A stretch of DNA of 64,000 nt. Source: Saccharothrix saharensis (lineage in GTDB: Bacteria; Actinomycetota; Actinomycetes; Mycobacteriales; Pseudonocardiaceae). Both the position numbers and the translations under genes were made by a program. The stretch is taken from contig NZ_VFPP01000001.1 of NCBI RefSeq assembly GCF_006716745.1, forward strand, positions 868,001-932,000. The letters run 5' to 3'. Below the pieces are notes generated by a model that was not told the origin of the DNA, did not search any database, and saw only the letters and a program-made list of their open reading frames with translations. Position 1 is the stretch's first letter. The number at the start of each line of letters is the position of its first letter. This document shows positions 26,016 to 37,373 of this stretch, one piece after another.

Positions 26016-26245
26016 CGGCCGGCCCCGCGCCGCTCCTCCATGAGCGCCACGATGTCGCCCACCGTCTCCACGTCCTGCAGCTCCTCGTCGCTGATGTGCA
26101 GGCCGTGCTCCTTGCCCAGGACCATGGACAACTCGACCACGGCCAGCGAGTCGAGTTCCAGGTCGTCCTTGGTCGCCTCCGGAGTGACCTGCTCCGGCGC
26201 GATCTTCAAAGTCTCGACGAGAATGTTCTTCAAAGTTTCGTACAC
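26012..26245 (-). CDS. Acyl carrier protein
   Basis: A 77-residue ACP. The phosphopantetheine attachment Ser is S33 in ELDSLAVVEL, and helices 1 to 4 are recognisable. Of two in-frame GTG codons, the one at 26245 has GAGGAG 9 nt upstream, against 3 nt for the one at 26251. It is the first gene of the KAS operon and would carry the growing chain for the ketosynthases, dehydratases and possibly the acyltransferase at 17342. Confidence 0.9.
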   Translation of the reverse strand: MYETLKNILVETLKIAPEQVTPEATKDDLELDSLAVVELSMVLGKEHGLHISDEELQDVETVGDIVALMEERRGAGR

Positions 26246-26251
26246 GACCAC

Positions 26252-26670
26252 GGTCTCCTCACTCGCGTGCGTTTCACGGACAATCGGACAGCATGACCCC
26301 GAACACCGTCCCAGAGGGCCGCCGCCATCCGCTCAGTCACCGTCGACCGCAGCCCGAAGGATATCGGCAAGCGGTTTTGCGCGATGCGCGAAAACAATCA
26401 AACACAACGATTTCATCGTTTATCCAGCGCAGGCCCACACTCCCGCACCACTCATAAGAACACGCGTGTGACCAGCGCAAACAGCAGCACATCTCCGTGC
26501 GCACACCTTACCGCGCGCACGATCAGACCTTATGTGAACCCACCTCTACACGCACATTCGCCCCCCGATCAAAGACATCGCTGCCACACCACTACCTATA
26601 CAGGTAATGGTATCGACGGCCGTTCGGACATGTCAACGGCCGAGCAATTGTTTTGACCGGCCGGACAGGC
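26252..26670. other. A+T-richer gene-free region upstream of the ACP operon
   Basis: About 420 bp with noticeably lower G+C than the flanks and no credible gene. It should hold the promoter of the ACP-KAS operon and the end of the thioesterase gene. A dyad TACCT-ATAC-AGGTA lies at 26593-26606 and could be a regulator site. No clear -35/-10 pair is claimed. Confidence 0.5.
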
Positions 26671-27471
26671 TCAGGCGAAGCGGTAGACCACCGAGCCGAG
26701 CGCGCACAGTTCACGCTCTTCGGCGGCGAACACCTCGATATCGCTCCAGTGCACCCGGTCGTCGTGGGCGCGAACGCGGGCGCGAGCCGTGAGGCCACCG
26801 GCCGGCACCTCTCCGAGGAACCGCGCTTGGAGGGAGACGGTGGCCCCGGTGCCCGACGGACGGGCCAGCGTCCACGGCACGCTCGTGCCGGCCACGTCGA
26901 TCAGGGTCAGCACCGCGCCCACGTGGATGCGGCCGTTCGCGTCCAGGTTCCGCTCGGCAGGCGGCATGGTCACCTCGAACTCGCCGCGGCCCACTCCCCC
27001 TACCCGCAGGCCGCGGTCCAGCAGGAACGGCATCGTGCCCAGCGCACGGGAGAAGTCGCCGGGATCGGGGGCCAGGGGCGTGGCGGGGGACGCGTTGCCG
27101 CGACCCGCGCGCTCGGCGGAGAGGGTGCCGCCGGCTACGGCGACCACCTGCCCGTCCGCGTCGTGCACGGTCGTGCGGTGGAAACCCAACTCCCGGACGC
27201 GGCGCACGGTCGACGCGGTCGCGCTGAAGCCGTCGCCGCGCGCGGCTCGGACGTAGTCGATCTGGAGCGAGGTGTTCGTCGACCGGACCTCCGGGTCCGT
27301 GCCCTGGGCCGCGAGCGCCGCCAGTGCCGCGACGGCGCCGCCGTGCAGCACGTCGCCCGCCACCTGGGCGCGGTTCGAGCTGATCGCGACCCGCCCGTCC
27401 GCTCGACGAACGACGCCGAGGTCCCGTGAGAACGGGCTCTCGGTGAACCAGGTCGTCAAGGCGTCCGCCAT
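26671..27471 (-). CDS. Tandem-hotdog acyl-CoA/ACP thioesterase
   Basis: A 266-residue protein with two hotdog domains of the PaaI/4HBT type. The first contains [21 protein letters not shown] (about residues 30-50) and the second [18 protein letters not shown] (about 185-202), each with the helix that carries the catalytic acid in thioesterases. It would hydrolyse an acyl thioester. The ATG at 27471 has GGAGG 4 nt upstream. It is oriented like the ACP-KAS operon but lies 420 bp upstream of it, so it may be transcribed separately. It could release the cluster's chain or recycle acyl-CoA. Confidence 0.75.
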   Translation of the reverse strand: MADALTTWFTESPFSRDLGVVRRADGRVAISSNRAQVAGDVLHGGAVAALAALAAQGTDPEVRSTNTSLQIDYVRAARGDGFSATASTVRRVRELGFHRTTVHDADGQVVAVAGGTLSAERAGRGNASPATPLAPDPGDFSRALGTMPFLLDRGLRVGGVGRGEFEVTMPPAERNLDANGRIHVGAVLTLIDVAGTSVPWTLARPSGTGATVSLQARFLGEVPAGGLTARARVRAHDDRVHWSDIEVFAAEERELCALGSVVYRFA

Positions 27472-27806
27472 GGTGCCTCCATCTCCCTCTGCCGGCACGA
27501 GTAGCCGAACCTTCTTACCACCATCGCGCCCGACGTCCGGACGAGCGCTCCCCGAAGTCCACAGTGGACTTATCGTGCGCGACGGCAGTGCCGGAGCGGA
27601 CCGGATCCGGCTCACCCCACCCACGCGGACGGGAGTGCTCGGCTCGATCGCGGGGCCGGCACGTGCCGCGTTCCCATGGACAGCCGCGGTCGGTCGTGCA
27701 GGTCGTCGTCAATCGACGGCGAGGCCGACGTCGACTCCCCGGGCACCGGTATTCCGGGCAAGCGGCTCCCGGCGCCCCTGGCCACTTGTTGTCGTCTGCA
27801 AGCCGT

Positions 27807-27835
27807 TTGACGTCCGACACGCGGAGTTCTAGAGT
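27807..27835 (+). promoter_or_regulatory. trpB promoter with tandem AGTTCTAG repeat
   Basis: TTGACG (27807-27812) and TAGAGT (27830-27835) are exactly 17 bp apart. Seven bases later comes a GTG at 27843, so the trpB message is probably leaderless. An 8-bp unit AGTTCTAG is repeated in tandem at 27825-27832 and 27833-27840, covering the -10 box and start site, and could be the site of the GntR regulator encoded downstream. Confidence 0.6.
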
Positions 27836-27842
27836 TCTAGAT

Positions 27843-29021
27843 GTGTTCACTGACGAGGTCACCGGCGTGATGCGCGCACCCGACGCGGCCGGTCGGTTCG
27901 GGAGGTTCGGCGGGCGCTACCTGCCCGAGGCGCTGGTACCGGCGGCCGAGGCGGTGGAGGTGGCGTTCCGCGAGGCGTGGGCCGATACCGCGTTCACGGC
28001 GGAGTACCGGCGGCTGCTGGCGACCTACGTGGGGCGGCCCACGCCGTTGACGGAGTGCGTGCGGTTGTCGGAGCGGTTGGGCGTGCGGGTGTTGTTGAAG
28101 CGGGAGGACCTCGCGCACACCGGGTCGCACAAGATCAACAATGTGCTGGGCCAGGCGCTGCTGGCCCGGCGCATGGGCAAGCGCAAGCTGATCGCGGAGA
28201 CCGGGGCCGGCCAGCACGGCGTGGCGACGGCGACCGCGGCCGCGCTGCTCGGCCTGGCCTGCACCGTCTACATGGGACACACCGACGTGCGGCGGCAGGC
28301 GGTGAACGTCTTCCGGATGGAGCTGCTGGGCGCGGAAGTGGTGCCGGTGACGTCGGCGAACGGTGTCGGCACGTTGAAGGAGGCCACCAACGGCGCGCTG
28401 CGCGCGTGGGTGAACGAGACGGAGCACGCGCACTACTGCATCGGCTCCACGATGGGCCCGCACCCGTACCCGTGGATGGTGCGGGAGTTCCAACGGGTCA
28501 TCGGTGACGAGGCCCGCGCCCAGTGCGCGGAGGTGCCGGACGTGGTGGTGGCCTGCGTGGGCGGCGGGTCGAACGCGGCGGGGACGTTCGCGGGGTTCGT
28601 GGACACTCCGGCCCGGCTGGTCGGCGTGGAGGCGGCCGGCGGCGCGGCGGTCGACAAGGGCAAGCTCGGCGTCCTGCACGGGTTCATGTCCCACTTCCTG
28701 CAGGACGAGGACAGCCAGGTGCTCGAAGCACACTCGATCTCGGCCGGGCTCGACTACCCGGGTGTCGGACCGGAGCACGTGCACCTCGCCGAGACCGGGC
28801 GCGTGCGGTACACGAGCGTGACCGACGAGCAGGCGTTGCGGGCGTTGAAGCTCCTCACCCGCACCGAGGGCATCCTGCCGGCGCTCGAGTCGGCGCACGC
28901 CCTGGCGTGGGTGGTGGACGCCGCCGCGACCGGTGAGCTGGCGGCCGGGTCGACGGTGCTGGTCACGTTGTCCGGCCGCGGTGACAAGGACATCCAGCAG
29001 ATCAGGGAGCACCTGGGATGA
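27843..29021 (+). CDS. trpB: Tryptophan synthase beta chain
   Basis: A 392-residue PLP enzyme that joins indole and serine to give tryptophan. The PLP Lys is K97 in HTGSHKINN, and the phosphate-binding loop [10 protein letters not shown] is present. Other standard motifs include [10 protein letters not shown] and [13 protein letters not shown]. The GTG at 27843 fits a leaderless promoter; a GTG at 27867 with GAGG upstream is an alternative. It overlaps trpA by ATGA. No other trp genes are nearby, so this is either a dispersed primary pair or an extra copy dedicated to a local pathway. Confidence 0.93.
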   Translation: MFTDEVTGVMRAPDAAGRFGRFGGRYLPEALVPAAEAVEVAFREAWADTAFTAEYRRLLATYVGRPTPLTECVRLSERLGVRVLLKREDLAHTGSHKINNVLGQALLARRMGKRKLIAETGAGQHGVATATAAALLGLACTVYMGHTDVRRQAVNVFRMELLGAEVVPVTSANGVGTLKEATNGALRAWVNETEHAHYCIGSTMGPHPYPWMVREFQRVIGDEARAQCAEVPDVVVACVGGGSNAAGTFAGFVDTPARLVGVEAAGGAAVDKGKLGVLHGFMSHFLQDEDSQVLEAHSISAGLDYPGVGPEHVHLAETGRVRYTSVTDEQALRALKLLTRTEGILPALESAHALAWVVDAAATGELAAGSTVLVTLSGRGDKDIQQIREHLG

Positions 29022-29815
29022 GCGTGGGACTGGGCTTGCGGGCCGACGGGCGTCGGCTGTTGATCCCGTACGTGATGGCGGGGGTCGTGCCGGACTGGCT
29101 CGACCTGGTCCGGGGCGTGGTGGAGGCCGGGGCGGACGCGGTGGAGATCGGCCTGCCGTTCTCCGACCCGATGCTGGACGGGCCGACGGTGCAGCGGGCC
29201 TCCGCGCTGTCCGCCGGTCGGGGCGGTCGGCCGGGACCGCTGCTGGACGAACTGGCCGGGCTCGACCTGGACGTGCCGCTGGTCGTCATGACGTACGCGA
29301 ACGTGGCTATGACGTTGGCGCCGGAACGCGGCGTCGGCGGGTTCGTCGACCACCTCGCGGCGGTGGGTGTGCGGGGTGTGATCGTGCCGGACCTGCCGTT
29401 GGAGGAGTCGGCGGAGTACCGGGCCCGTGCGGCGGAGGCCGGGGTGGACGCGGTGCTGCTGGTCGCGCCCGCGTGCGGTGACGACCGGTGCCGTGAAATC
29501 GCGCGGGCGTCGTCCGGGTTCGTGTACTGCATGAGCTCCATGCAGATCACCGGTGAACGGGCCGACCTCGCCCAGACGGCCCGTGAGACCGCGCGGCGGG
29601 TGAAGGGCATGACCGAGCTGCCCGTGGTGACCGGTTTCGGCATCTCCACGGTGCAGCACGCGGTGGAGGCGTGCGCGGACGCGGACGGCATCGTGATCGC
29701 TTCGGTGCTGATGCGGATGCTGGTCGACGGCGCGCCCGTCGCCCAGGTCGTGGAGGAGGTGGCCACGTTCCGCCGGGCGCTATCCTCCGTGCAGCACTCC
29801 CCGGTCGGGGGCTGA
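29018..29815 (+). CDS. trpA: Tryptophan synthase alpha chain
   Basis: A 265-residue TIM-barrel subunit that cleaves indole-3-glycerol phosphate and channels indole to TrpB. Catalytic residues are E43 ([10 protein letters not shown]) and D54 (LDGPTVQ), with the family's 11-residue spacing. The phosphate-binding GFGIST loop is near residue 208. The ATG overlaps the trpB stop. The GntR gene starts 18 bp after its stop, so all three genes form one operon. Confidence 0.92.
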   Translation: MSVGLGLRADGRRLLIPYVMAGVVPDWLDLVRGVVEAGADAVEIGLPFSDPMLDGPTVQRASALSAGRGGRPGPLLDELAGLDLDVPLVVMTYANVAMTLAPERGVGGFVDHLAAVGVRGVIVPDLPLEESAEYRARAAEAGVDAVLLVAPACGDDRCREIARASSGFVYCMSSMQITGERADLAQTARETARRVKGMTELPVVTGFGISTVQHAVEACADADGIVIASVLMRMLVDGAPVAQVVEEVATFRRALSSVQHSPVGG

Positions 29816-29833
29816 CGGTCGGAGGGTCCACCG

Positions 29834-30604
29834 GTGAACGACGGGCGGCGCACGGGCCGCGAGTACGAGTCGCGGGTGCCCAAGTACCTGGCGATCTACC
29901 GGGTGCTCGCCGACCGGATCACCACCGGCCGCTACCCGGCGGACACGCCGCTGCCCGCGCAGCGCGAGCTGGCCGACGAGTTCGCCGTCTCGTTGATGAC
30001 CGTCCGGCAGGCGATCCAGGCGCTGGAGGCCGACGGGCTGCTGGAGACCCGGCACGGTGTCGGCACGTTCGTGCGGCAGCCCGCGTTCGCCTACGACCTC
30101 ACCGGGTTGCGGAGCCTGTCGCAGGACCTGATCGAGCAGGGTATCGAGCTGGAGACCGAGGTGCTGGACGCTCAGGTCGTCGTGCCGCCGGAGGACGTGA
30201 GCGCCCGGTTGGGTGTCGGCGCGGACGGCCGGGCGCTGGCGGTCAAGCGGCTGCGCAGCACCCGGTCGGTTCCGCTGCTGCTGCAGACGTCGTACCTGCC
30301 GGAGGCCATCGGGGCGCGGATCGACCCGGACGACCTGCGCCGCCGGTCGCTGTACCTGCTGCTGCAGGACATGGGACAGCCGGTGCGCGAGGCGAGCGAG
30401 ACGATCCGGGCCGTGGCGCTGTCCGCGGCGCAGGCTCGTGCGCTCAAGCGCGAACCGGGTTCACCGGCCCTGCTGAGCATCCGGCTCAGCCGGAGCGAGG
30501 ACGGCACCCCCCTGGTGGACGACCGCGCGCTGCTCGTCGGCGACACGGTGATCACCGCGGAACGTGCCGTGACCGGGACGAACTTCGCCTACGAGCACCA
30601 CTGA
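29834..30604 (+). CDS. GntR/HutC-family transcriptional regulator
   Basis: A 256-residue regulator. The N-terminal winged helix (residues about 15-80) includes LPAQRELADEFAVSLMTVRQAI and LLETRHGVGTFV, followed by a UTRA-like (HutC subfamily) ligand domain. It lies directly behind trpBA, an unusual partner for tryptophan genes, and probably autoregulates the operon. The tandem AGTTCTAG repeat at the trpB start is a candidate site. The ligand is unknown. The GTG start follows GGAGGGTCCACCG. Confidence 0.85.
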   Translation: MNDGRRTGREYESRVPKYLAIYRVLADRITTGRYPADTPLPAQRELADEFAVSLMTVRQAIQALEADGLLETRHGVGTFVRQPAFAYDLTGLRSLSQDLIEQGIELETEVLDAQVVVPPEDVSARLGVGADGRALAVKRLRSTRSVPLLLQTSYLPEAIGARIDPDDLRRRSLYLLLQDMGQPVREASETIRAVALSAAQARALKREPGSPALLSIRLSRSEDGTPLVDDRALLVGDTVITAERAVTGTNFAYEHH

Positions 30605-30653
30605 CCGCCCGGCTGGACCTCGACGTACGCGACGACACGCGCCACCGACGGTT

Positions 30654-30675
30654 CCTCGGCGCCGGCTCGCCGAGG
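30654..30675 (+). terminator. Hairpin terminator after the trpBA-gntR operon
   Basis: CCTCGGCG (30654-30661) and CGCCGAGG (30668-30675) form a perfect 8-bp stem with a 6-nt loop, 50 bp after the GntR stop. No U-tract follows, as is common in actinomycetes. The rest of 30605-30899, between convergent operons, shows nothing else. Confidence 0.5.
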
Positions 30676-30899
30676 TGGTATGCGTGCGCCCGTCACCTCT
30701 CGGCGCGCGATCGGGCCGCGCACCCGGCGTCGCCTGTCCGAAGCGTGACCCGACACGACGTCGGCACCGCCGAGCCGCGGAACGCCCGGCGGGCGATCCG
30801 GCGCACCCCGTCGGGCGTCGTGCGGCGGTGTCCGAGCGGTCGGCCCCGGTCTCGTGCTCGGGCGTGGTCCGCGTGGCGGTCATGGTGGCCGCACGTGGC

Positions 30900-32659
<1,760 letters not shown>

Positions 32660-32663
<4 letters not shown>

Positions 32664-35600
32664 CCGCGCACCTTCTCCCCCACCCAGCGGGCCAGTTCAC
32701 GCGGGCTGAGCGCGGCGACCGGCATGCCCGCCGCGACCAGCGCGCCCGCTACCGACGTGGAGTAGCGGGCGACGCCGCGGTCGTCGAGGCTCGCGCAGCC
32801 GAGCACCGTCACGCCGGACGTGACCAGCTCCCGCACCTGCGCGACGAGCGGTCCGACCGGACCGCCCTCCTCGAAATCGCTGACCAGTACGACCATCGTC
32901 CTCTCCGGCACGGTCACGAGGGAACGGGCGTGGCGCAACGCTCCCGCGATGTGGGTACCGCCACCCACCCGGACCTCCAGCAGCAACGACAACGGGTCGG
33001 CCACCCGGTCGGTCAGGTCCACCACCTCGGTGGAGAACGCGAGGAAGTGCGTGGACAGCGCGGACACGCCCGCGAACACCGACGCCGTCAGCGCCGACCA
33101 CACCGTGGACGCCTCCATCGAGCCGGACACGTCCACCACCAGCACCAGCCGCCAGTCGTTCGCCTTGCGCCCGCGGGTGCGGAACACCGGCCGTTCCGGC
33201 ACGACCACCACCCGACCTTCGGCGTCACGACGGGCGGTGGCGAGGTTCGCCCGCAGCGTGCGCGGCAGGTCCAGCCGGCCACCCGGCCGCCGCGTCGGCC
33301 GCGGCAGCTGGATGCCGGTCAACGCGGGCTTCACCCGGTTGGCCAACTGCTCGGTCAGCTCGCGCACCAGCCGCGCCACCAACGGCCTCAGCCGCGCCAG
33401 CGCCGACTCCGACAGCCCGCCCGCCAACGACAGCACGTTCCGCAGCAGGTCGACCGACGGCCGGACCGACCCGGGGTCGATCTCCAGCGCTGCCTCCAAC
33501 CGCCCACCTTCCGCCGCCGCGGCCAGGACTTCCTCGCGGACGCCCTCGCCGAACAGGTCGCGCAACTCCTCCGACCACTCGCGCACGTCGGGGAACGGGG
33601 ACGACCGATCGGCGCCGAGCTCACCCCGCGCCGCACCTTCACCACCGTCGCGCCCGTACAGCTCGTCCAACGCCGCCGCGAACCGCCCGGCCCCCGCGGG
33701 ACGCTCGCCGCGGGCCCCGAGCACAAGCCGCCATCGGACCTCGGCGGTCAACGCACCGGCATCGGACAACCCGCGCCGGCCCGACGCGCCCGGTCCGCCG
33801 GGCACCGACGGCCCACCGGCGCGCACCGCCACCGCACCACCGCCCGCCGTTCCGCCGGCCGACCCCGCGGACTCGCGGGACATCCCGCCACCGGCAGCGG
33901 ACTCACCCGCTGTCCCGACGCCGGTCGCCACCGGGCCCGCCGACGCCTCAGCGCCGCCGGCCGACAACCCGTCCCGGCCGTCCGCCGCCGGCACGGCGGA
34001 CCGGTCACCACGCGCGGACCGCAGGCCGTGGGCTCGCAGGACTTCCACCGCGGCGTGTTCGGCGTCCAGCCAGCCCGCCAGCAGCTCCGGGTCCGGCGCA
34101 CCCACCGCGTCCACCCGTTCGCCCGTCCGCTCCTCCACCACCGCCAGCACCCGGGCTCGAGCCGCCGGACCCACCGACGTGAACGCGCCCCGCAACGCGG
34201 GCAGCCGGTCGAGGAAGTCCCGGTCGCCCAAGCCCTCCACCCGGTCCAGGAACGGCGTCAGCGCCTCCGGCGTCTCCAGCAACGGCCCGGCCGCCGCCAG
34301 CACGCCGGTCAACCCCCGCCGCAGCACGCCCCGGGCCTCCGGTGTCGTCGCACCGTCCACCCAGGACGCCACGCGCTCACCCAGCACCGGAGCCGGCGTC
34401 AACCCGAGCAGCACCCGCGCGGCACCCGCCGCGCCGGCGATCAGCGGCGCGCCCGAGTCGGCCAACGTCCGCAGGCACGCCGTGAGGCGCAACCCGTGCA
34501 CCTCCGGCCGCATCCCCAGCTCCACCAATGCCCGCGCGTCCGCCACGTCGTCCGACCCGGCGAGCCCGTCGAGCTGCGCCACGGCCGCCGTCTCCAGCTC
34601 CCGCGCCAGCAACGGGTGCCCGTCGAGCACGTCACCGGGAGTCCCGGGCACGTGACCGGCGCGCAACCGGTCGAGCAGGTCCAGCGCCGCCAGCAGCTCC
34701 CGCAACGTCGCCGACGACGGCAGCACGGTCGCCGCGTCACCCAGCAGCACGTCCACCATCGCGGGCAGCCCGCACAGCGACGCGTCCACCAGGTCCCGCA
34801 GCACCGCACCGGGAGTCTGCTCGCGCTCACCGCGACGCGCGCGCAGCCGGCCGAACGCGGCCAGCTCCACCGTCGCGCCCCACATCCCCGCCACCGGCAA
34901 CGTGGCCGCCGTCGCCGGTGTCCAGGCCACCGTCCACCGGGTGGTGAGCGCGTCACCCCCGCCGACGCCCGTGGTCGCGGTCTCCTCGGCGTAGGTCACG
35001 CCCAGCACGGTGAGCCGCCGCAACGCCACCTCGCGCCGCGCGTCGAGCTCCGACCGCAACGGGTCCAGCCGCAGCGACACCGGCTCCGGCGAGTCCGGGC
35101 CTGGCAGCCGCAGCGCGGCGACCAGCGACTCCACCGCGGGCGCGAGGCCCGACCGGGGCGTGCCGGGCGCGAGCACCCCGGTCCGCCGCCCGACCAGCAC
35201 GTCACCGGCGGCCCGCGCGACCACCCGGCCGCGGCCCAGCGGCTCGGCGTGGGTCAGCACGGTCTGCACCGCCTCCACCAGCTCGCCGCGGCCGGGCGCG
35301 GGCAGGCCGCGCAGCCGGGCCAGGTCGACCGCCAGCCGCAACACCTCCCGCGCCTCACCGGGACCGGCCGGGTGGCCCAGTTCCCGCACCCGCGCGCAGA
35401 TCCGCACGATCAACGACGCGGCTGCGGCCTCCACCGCGCCCGGGTCGCCCGCCGCCTCCAGCACGGCCTGCTGCCACTCGGGGTCGCGGATGCCCGCCGG
35501 GTAGCCGGACCTCTCGTCCAGCAACGCGAACCCGTACGGCACCAACGACGTGACGACGTCGGCGGACCCCGGCTCCGCGGAGTCCACCGGGCCGTCCAGC

Positions 35601-36220
35601 AACGCGGCCGCGTGGAACGACCCCACGACCGCCGCGCACCGCCGGTCGCCCACGTCCCGCACGGCCCGCCGCATCCACGCCTCGCGGCGCAGGTCGTACG
35701 GGTCGACGACGGCGTCCTGGCGGAACGCCCAGCCGACCAGCAACGCCGCGCGCCGCACCGCTTCCGGTGTCTGGCCGGGCGCGGCGGCCTCGACCAGCCG
35801 GTCCCACAGGTCGTCGCCGTCACGGCCGGTCGTCGCGCCGCGCAACGCGTCGGTCAACGGCGACGCGCTCCGCTCCCGCGCCCGGTGCCCCTCGCCCCGC
35901 AACGCCAACGGCAGGTCGCACGGCCGCACCTCGACGCCGTTGCGGCGGGCCCAGCGGATCGCGGCCAGCTCCGGCGAGAAGTCCGCGAACGGGTAGAACG
36001 CCAGCTCACCACCGGGAGACGCGCCGGACAGCGCGACCGGCGTGACCAGGTCGGGGTCGGCCAGGAACGGCAGCCACTCCCCCAGCTCCTGCGGCAGCTC
36101 CACCAGCAGCACCTCGGGTGCGAACTCGTCCAGCAGGGCCGGCACCACCGCCGCGAGCGCCGGCGAGTGGTGCCGGACCCCGATCAGGTACGGGTGCCGG
36201 TGGTCGGCCGGCTCACGCAT
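32660..36220 (-). CDS. DUF5682 and vWA domain protein
   Basis: A 1186-residue protein. The N-terminal part matches DUF5682 (YLIGVRHHSPALA, VLLVELPQEL, FYPFADFSPELAAIRWARRNG). A long helical middle and a Gly/Ala/Ser-rich hinge (about 747-813) follow. The C-terminal vWA domain has MIDAS DVSGSM at about 1030, a GGGTH loop and LVSDFEEGG. In most genomes the two domains are on separate proteins; here they are fused, or the fusion is a lineage form. The start is uncertain: the ATG at 36220 overlaps the MoxR stop by 8 nt, and a GTG at 36232 is also possible. vWA domains pair with MoxR ATPases to remodel metal-dependent targets. Confidence 0.83.
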
Positions 36221-37373
36221 CGAGGACGTCACGGAGTTCCCACAGCCGCCGCCAGGTGCGCGCGCCGGACTCGGCCCGCCGCCGGACCGCGCCGTCCCAG
36301 TAGCCCAGCAGCCGGGCCGCGTCGCTCGGGTCGTCCTTGCGCACGACGCCGAGCAGGTGGCCGGGCAGCAGCGACAGGGGGTCCCGATCGCCGGGGAAGT
36401 ACGCGCCCGCCAAGCCCAGCGAGGTCGCGACCGACACCGCTTCCGCCGTGCTCATCACCGTGGACGGCCGCTCGACCGCCCAGCCCTCCTCCGACACGCC
36501 GTTGCGCAGGTCGCGGAACGCCGTGACGAGCACCTCCAGCACCACGTCGTCGACCGCGAACGGCGCGCTGACCCGGTCCAGCGCGGCGACGGCCTGCCGT
36601 CGCACCAGCTCCGTCTCCGCGGCCAGGTCGCCGATCGGCCCGACGGTTTCGAAGTTGAACCGCCGCTTCAACGCCGCCGACATCTCCGACACGCCCCGGT
36701 CCCGGAGGTTCGCCGTGGCGATCACGGTGAAGCCGGGCGCGGCGTGCACGGTCGCGCCGTCCGGGCCCGCGAGTTCGGGCGCGGACAGCTCCGGCACCGC
36801 GATGCGCCGGTCGGACAGGATGGACACCAGCGCGTCCTGCACCTCCGGCAGGCAGCGGGTGACCTCCTCGACCCGCACCACGCCGCCGCCGCGCATCGCG
36901 GTCAGCACGGGTGACGGCACGAGCGCACGCGGGCTCGGGCCTTCGGCCAGCAGCAACGCGTAGTTCCAGCCGTAGCGCAACTGGTCCTCGGTCGTGCCCG
37001 CGGTGCCCTGCACGACCAGTTGGCTGCTGCCGGACACGGCGGCGGCCAGCAGTTCGGACAGCATCGACTTGGCCGTGCCGGGTTCGCCGACCAGCAGCAG
37101 CCCGCGCTCACCGGCCAGCGTCACCACGGCCCGCTCGACCAGCGCCCGTTCGCCGACGAACTTCGGGGTGATGACCAGCCGGGACGGCACGCCGTCCACC
37201 GACACGCCCTTGGGCAGCGCCAACGGCTCACCGCTGCCCATCACGAACGTGACGACGGCCCGCGGCGTGAGCCGCCACCCCGGCGGGCGGGGGCCGCTGT
37301 CGTAGGCGGCCAGGAACGCCAACTCCTCGCGGTGGGCGTCCTCGGCCGGTTCGACCTGCCTGGGTGCGGTCAC
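36213..37373 (-). CDS. MoxR-family AAA+ ATPase
   Basis: A 386-residue AAA+ ATPase. Walker A is GEPGTAKS (96-103), the Walker B strand reads GGVVRVEEVTR with Glu-Glu in place of Asp-Glu, and the sensor region VIATANLRDRG and arginine-containing ALKRRFNFE are present. MoxR ATPases act with vWA proteins as chaperone-like remodelers. The GTG start follows GGAGG by 7 nt and overlaps the stop of the 1608-residue gene upstream. It is the central gene of the five-gene operon. Confidence 0.9.
   Translation of the reverse strand: MTAPRQVEPAEDAHREELAFLAAYDSGPRPPGWRLTPRAVVTFVMGSGEPLALPKGVSVDGVPSRLVITPKFVGERALVERAVVTLAGERGLLLVGEPGTAKSMLSELLAAAVSGSSQLVVQGTAGTTEDQLRYGWNYALLLAEGPSPRALVPSPVLTAMRGGGVVRVEEVTRCLPEVQDALVSILSDRRIAVPELSAPELAGPDGATVHAAPGFTVIATANLRDRGVSEMSAALKRRFNFETVGPIGDLAAETELVRRQAVAALDRVSAPFAVDDVVLEVLVTAFRDLRNGVSEEGWAVERPSTVMSTAEAVSVATSLGLAGAYFPGDRDPLSLLPGHLLGVVRKDDPSDAARLLGYWDGAVRRRAESGARTWRRLWELRDVLDA

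Noticed and set aside
23262-26245. Primary fatty-acid synthesis operon (fab genes)
   Set aside because: There is no malonyl transferase or reductase; the ACP is followed by one KAS II, one KAS III and an unequal dehydratase pair, and neighbours are an exporter, amidase and E1-like enzyme, which fit a specialised cluster better.
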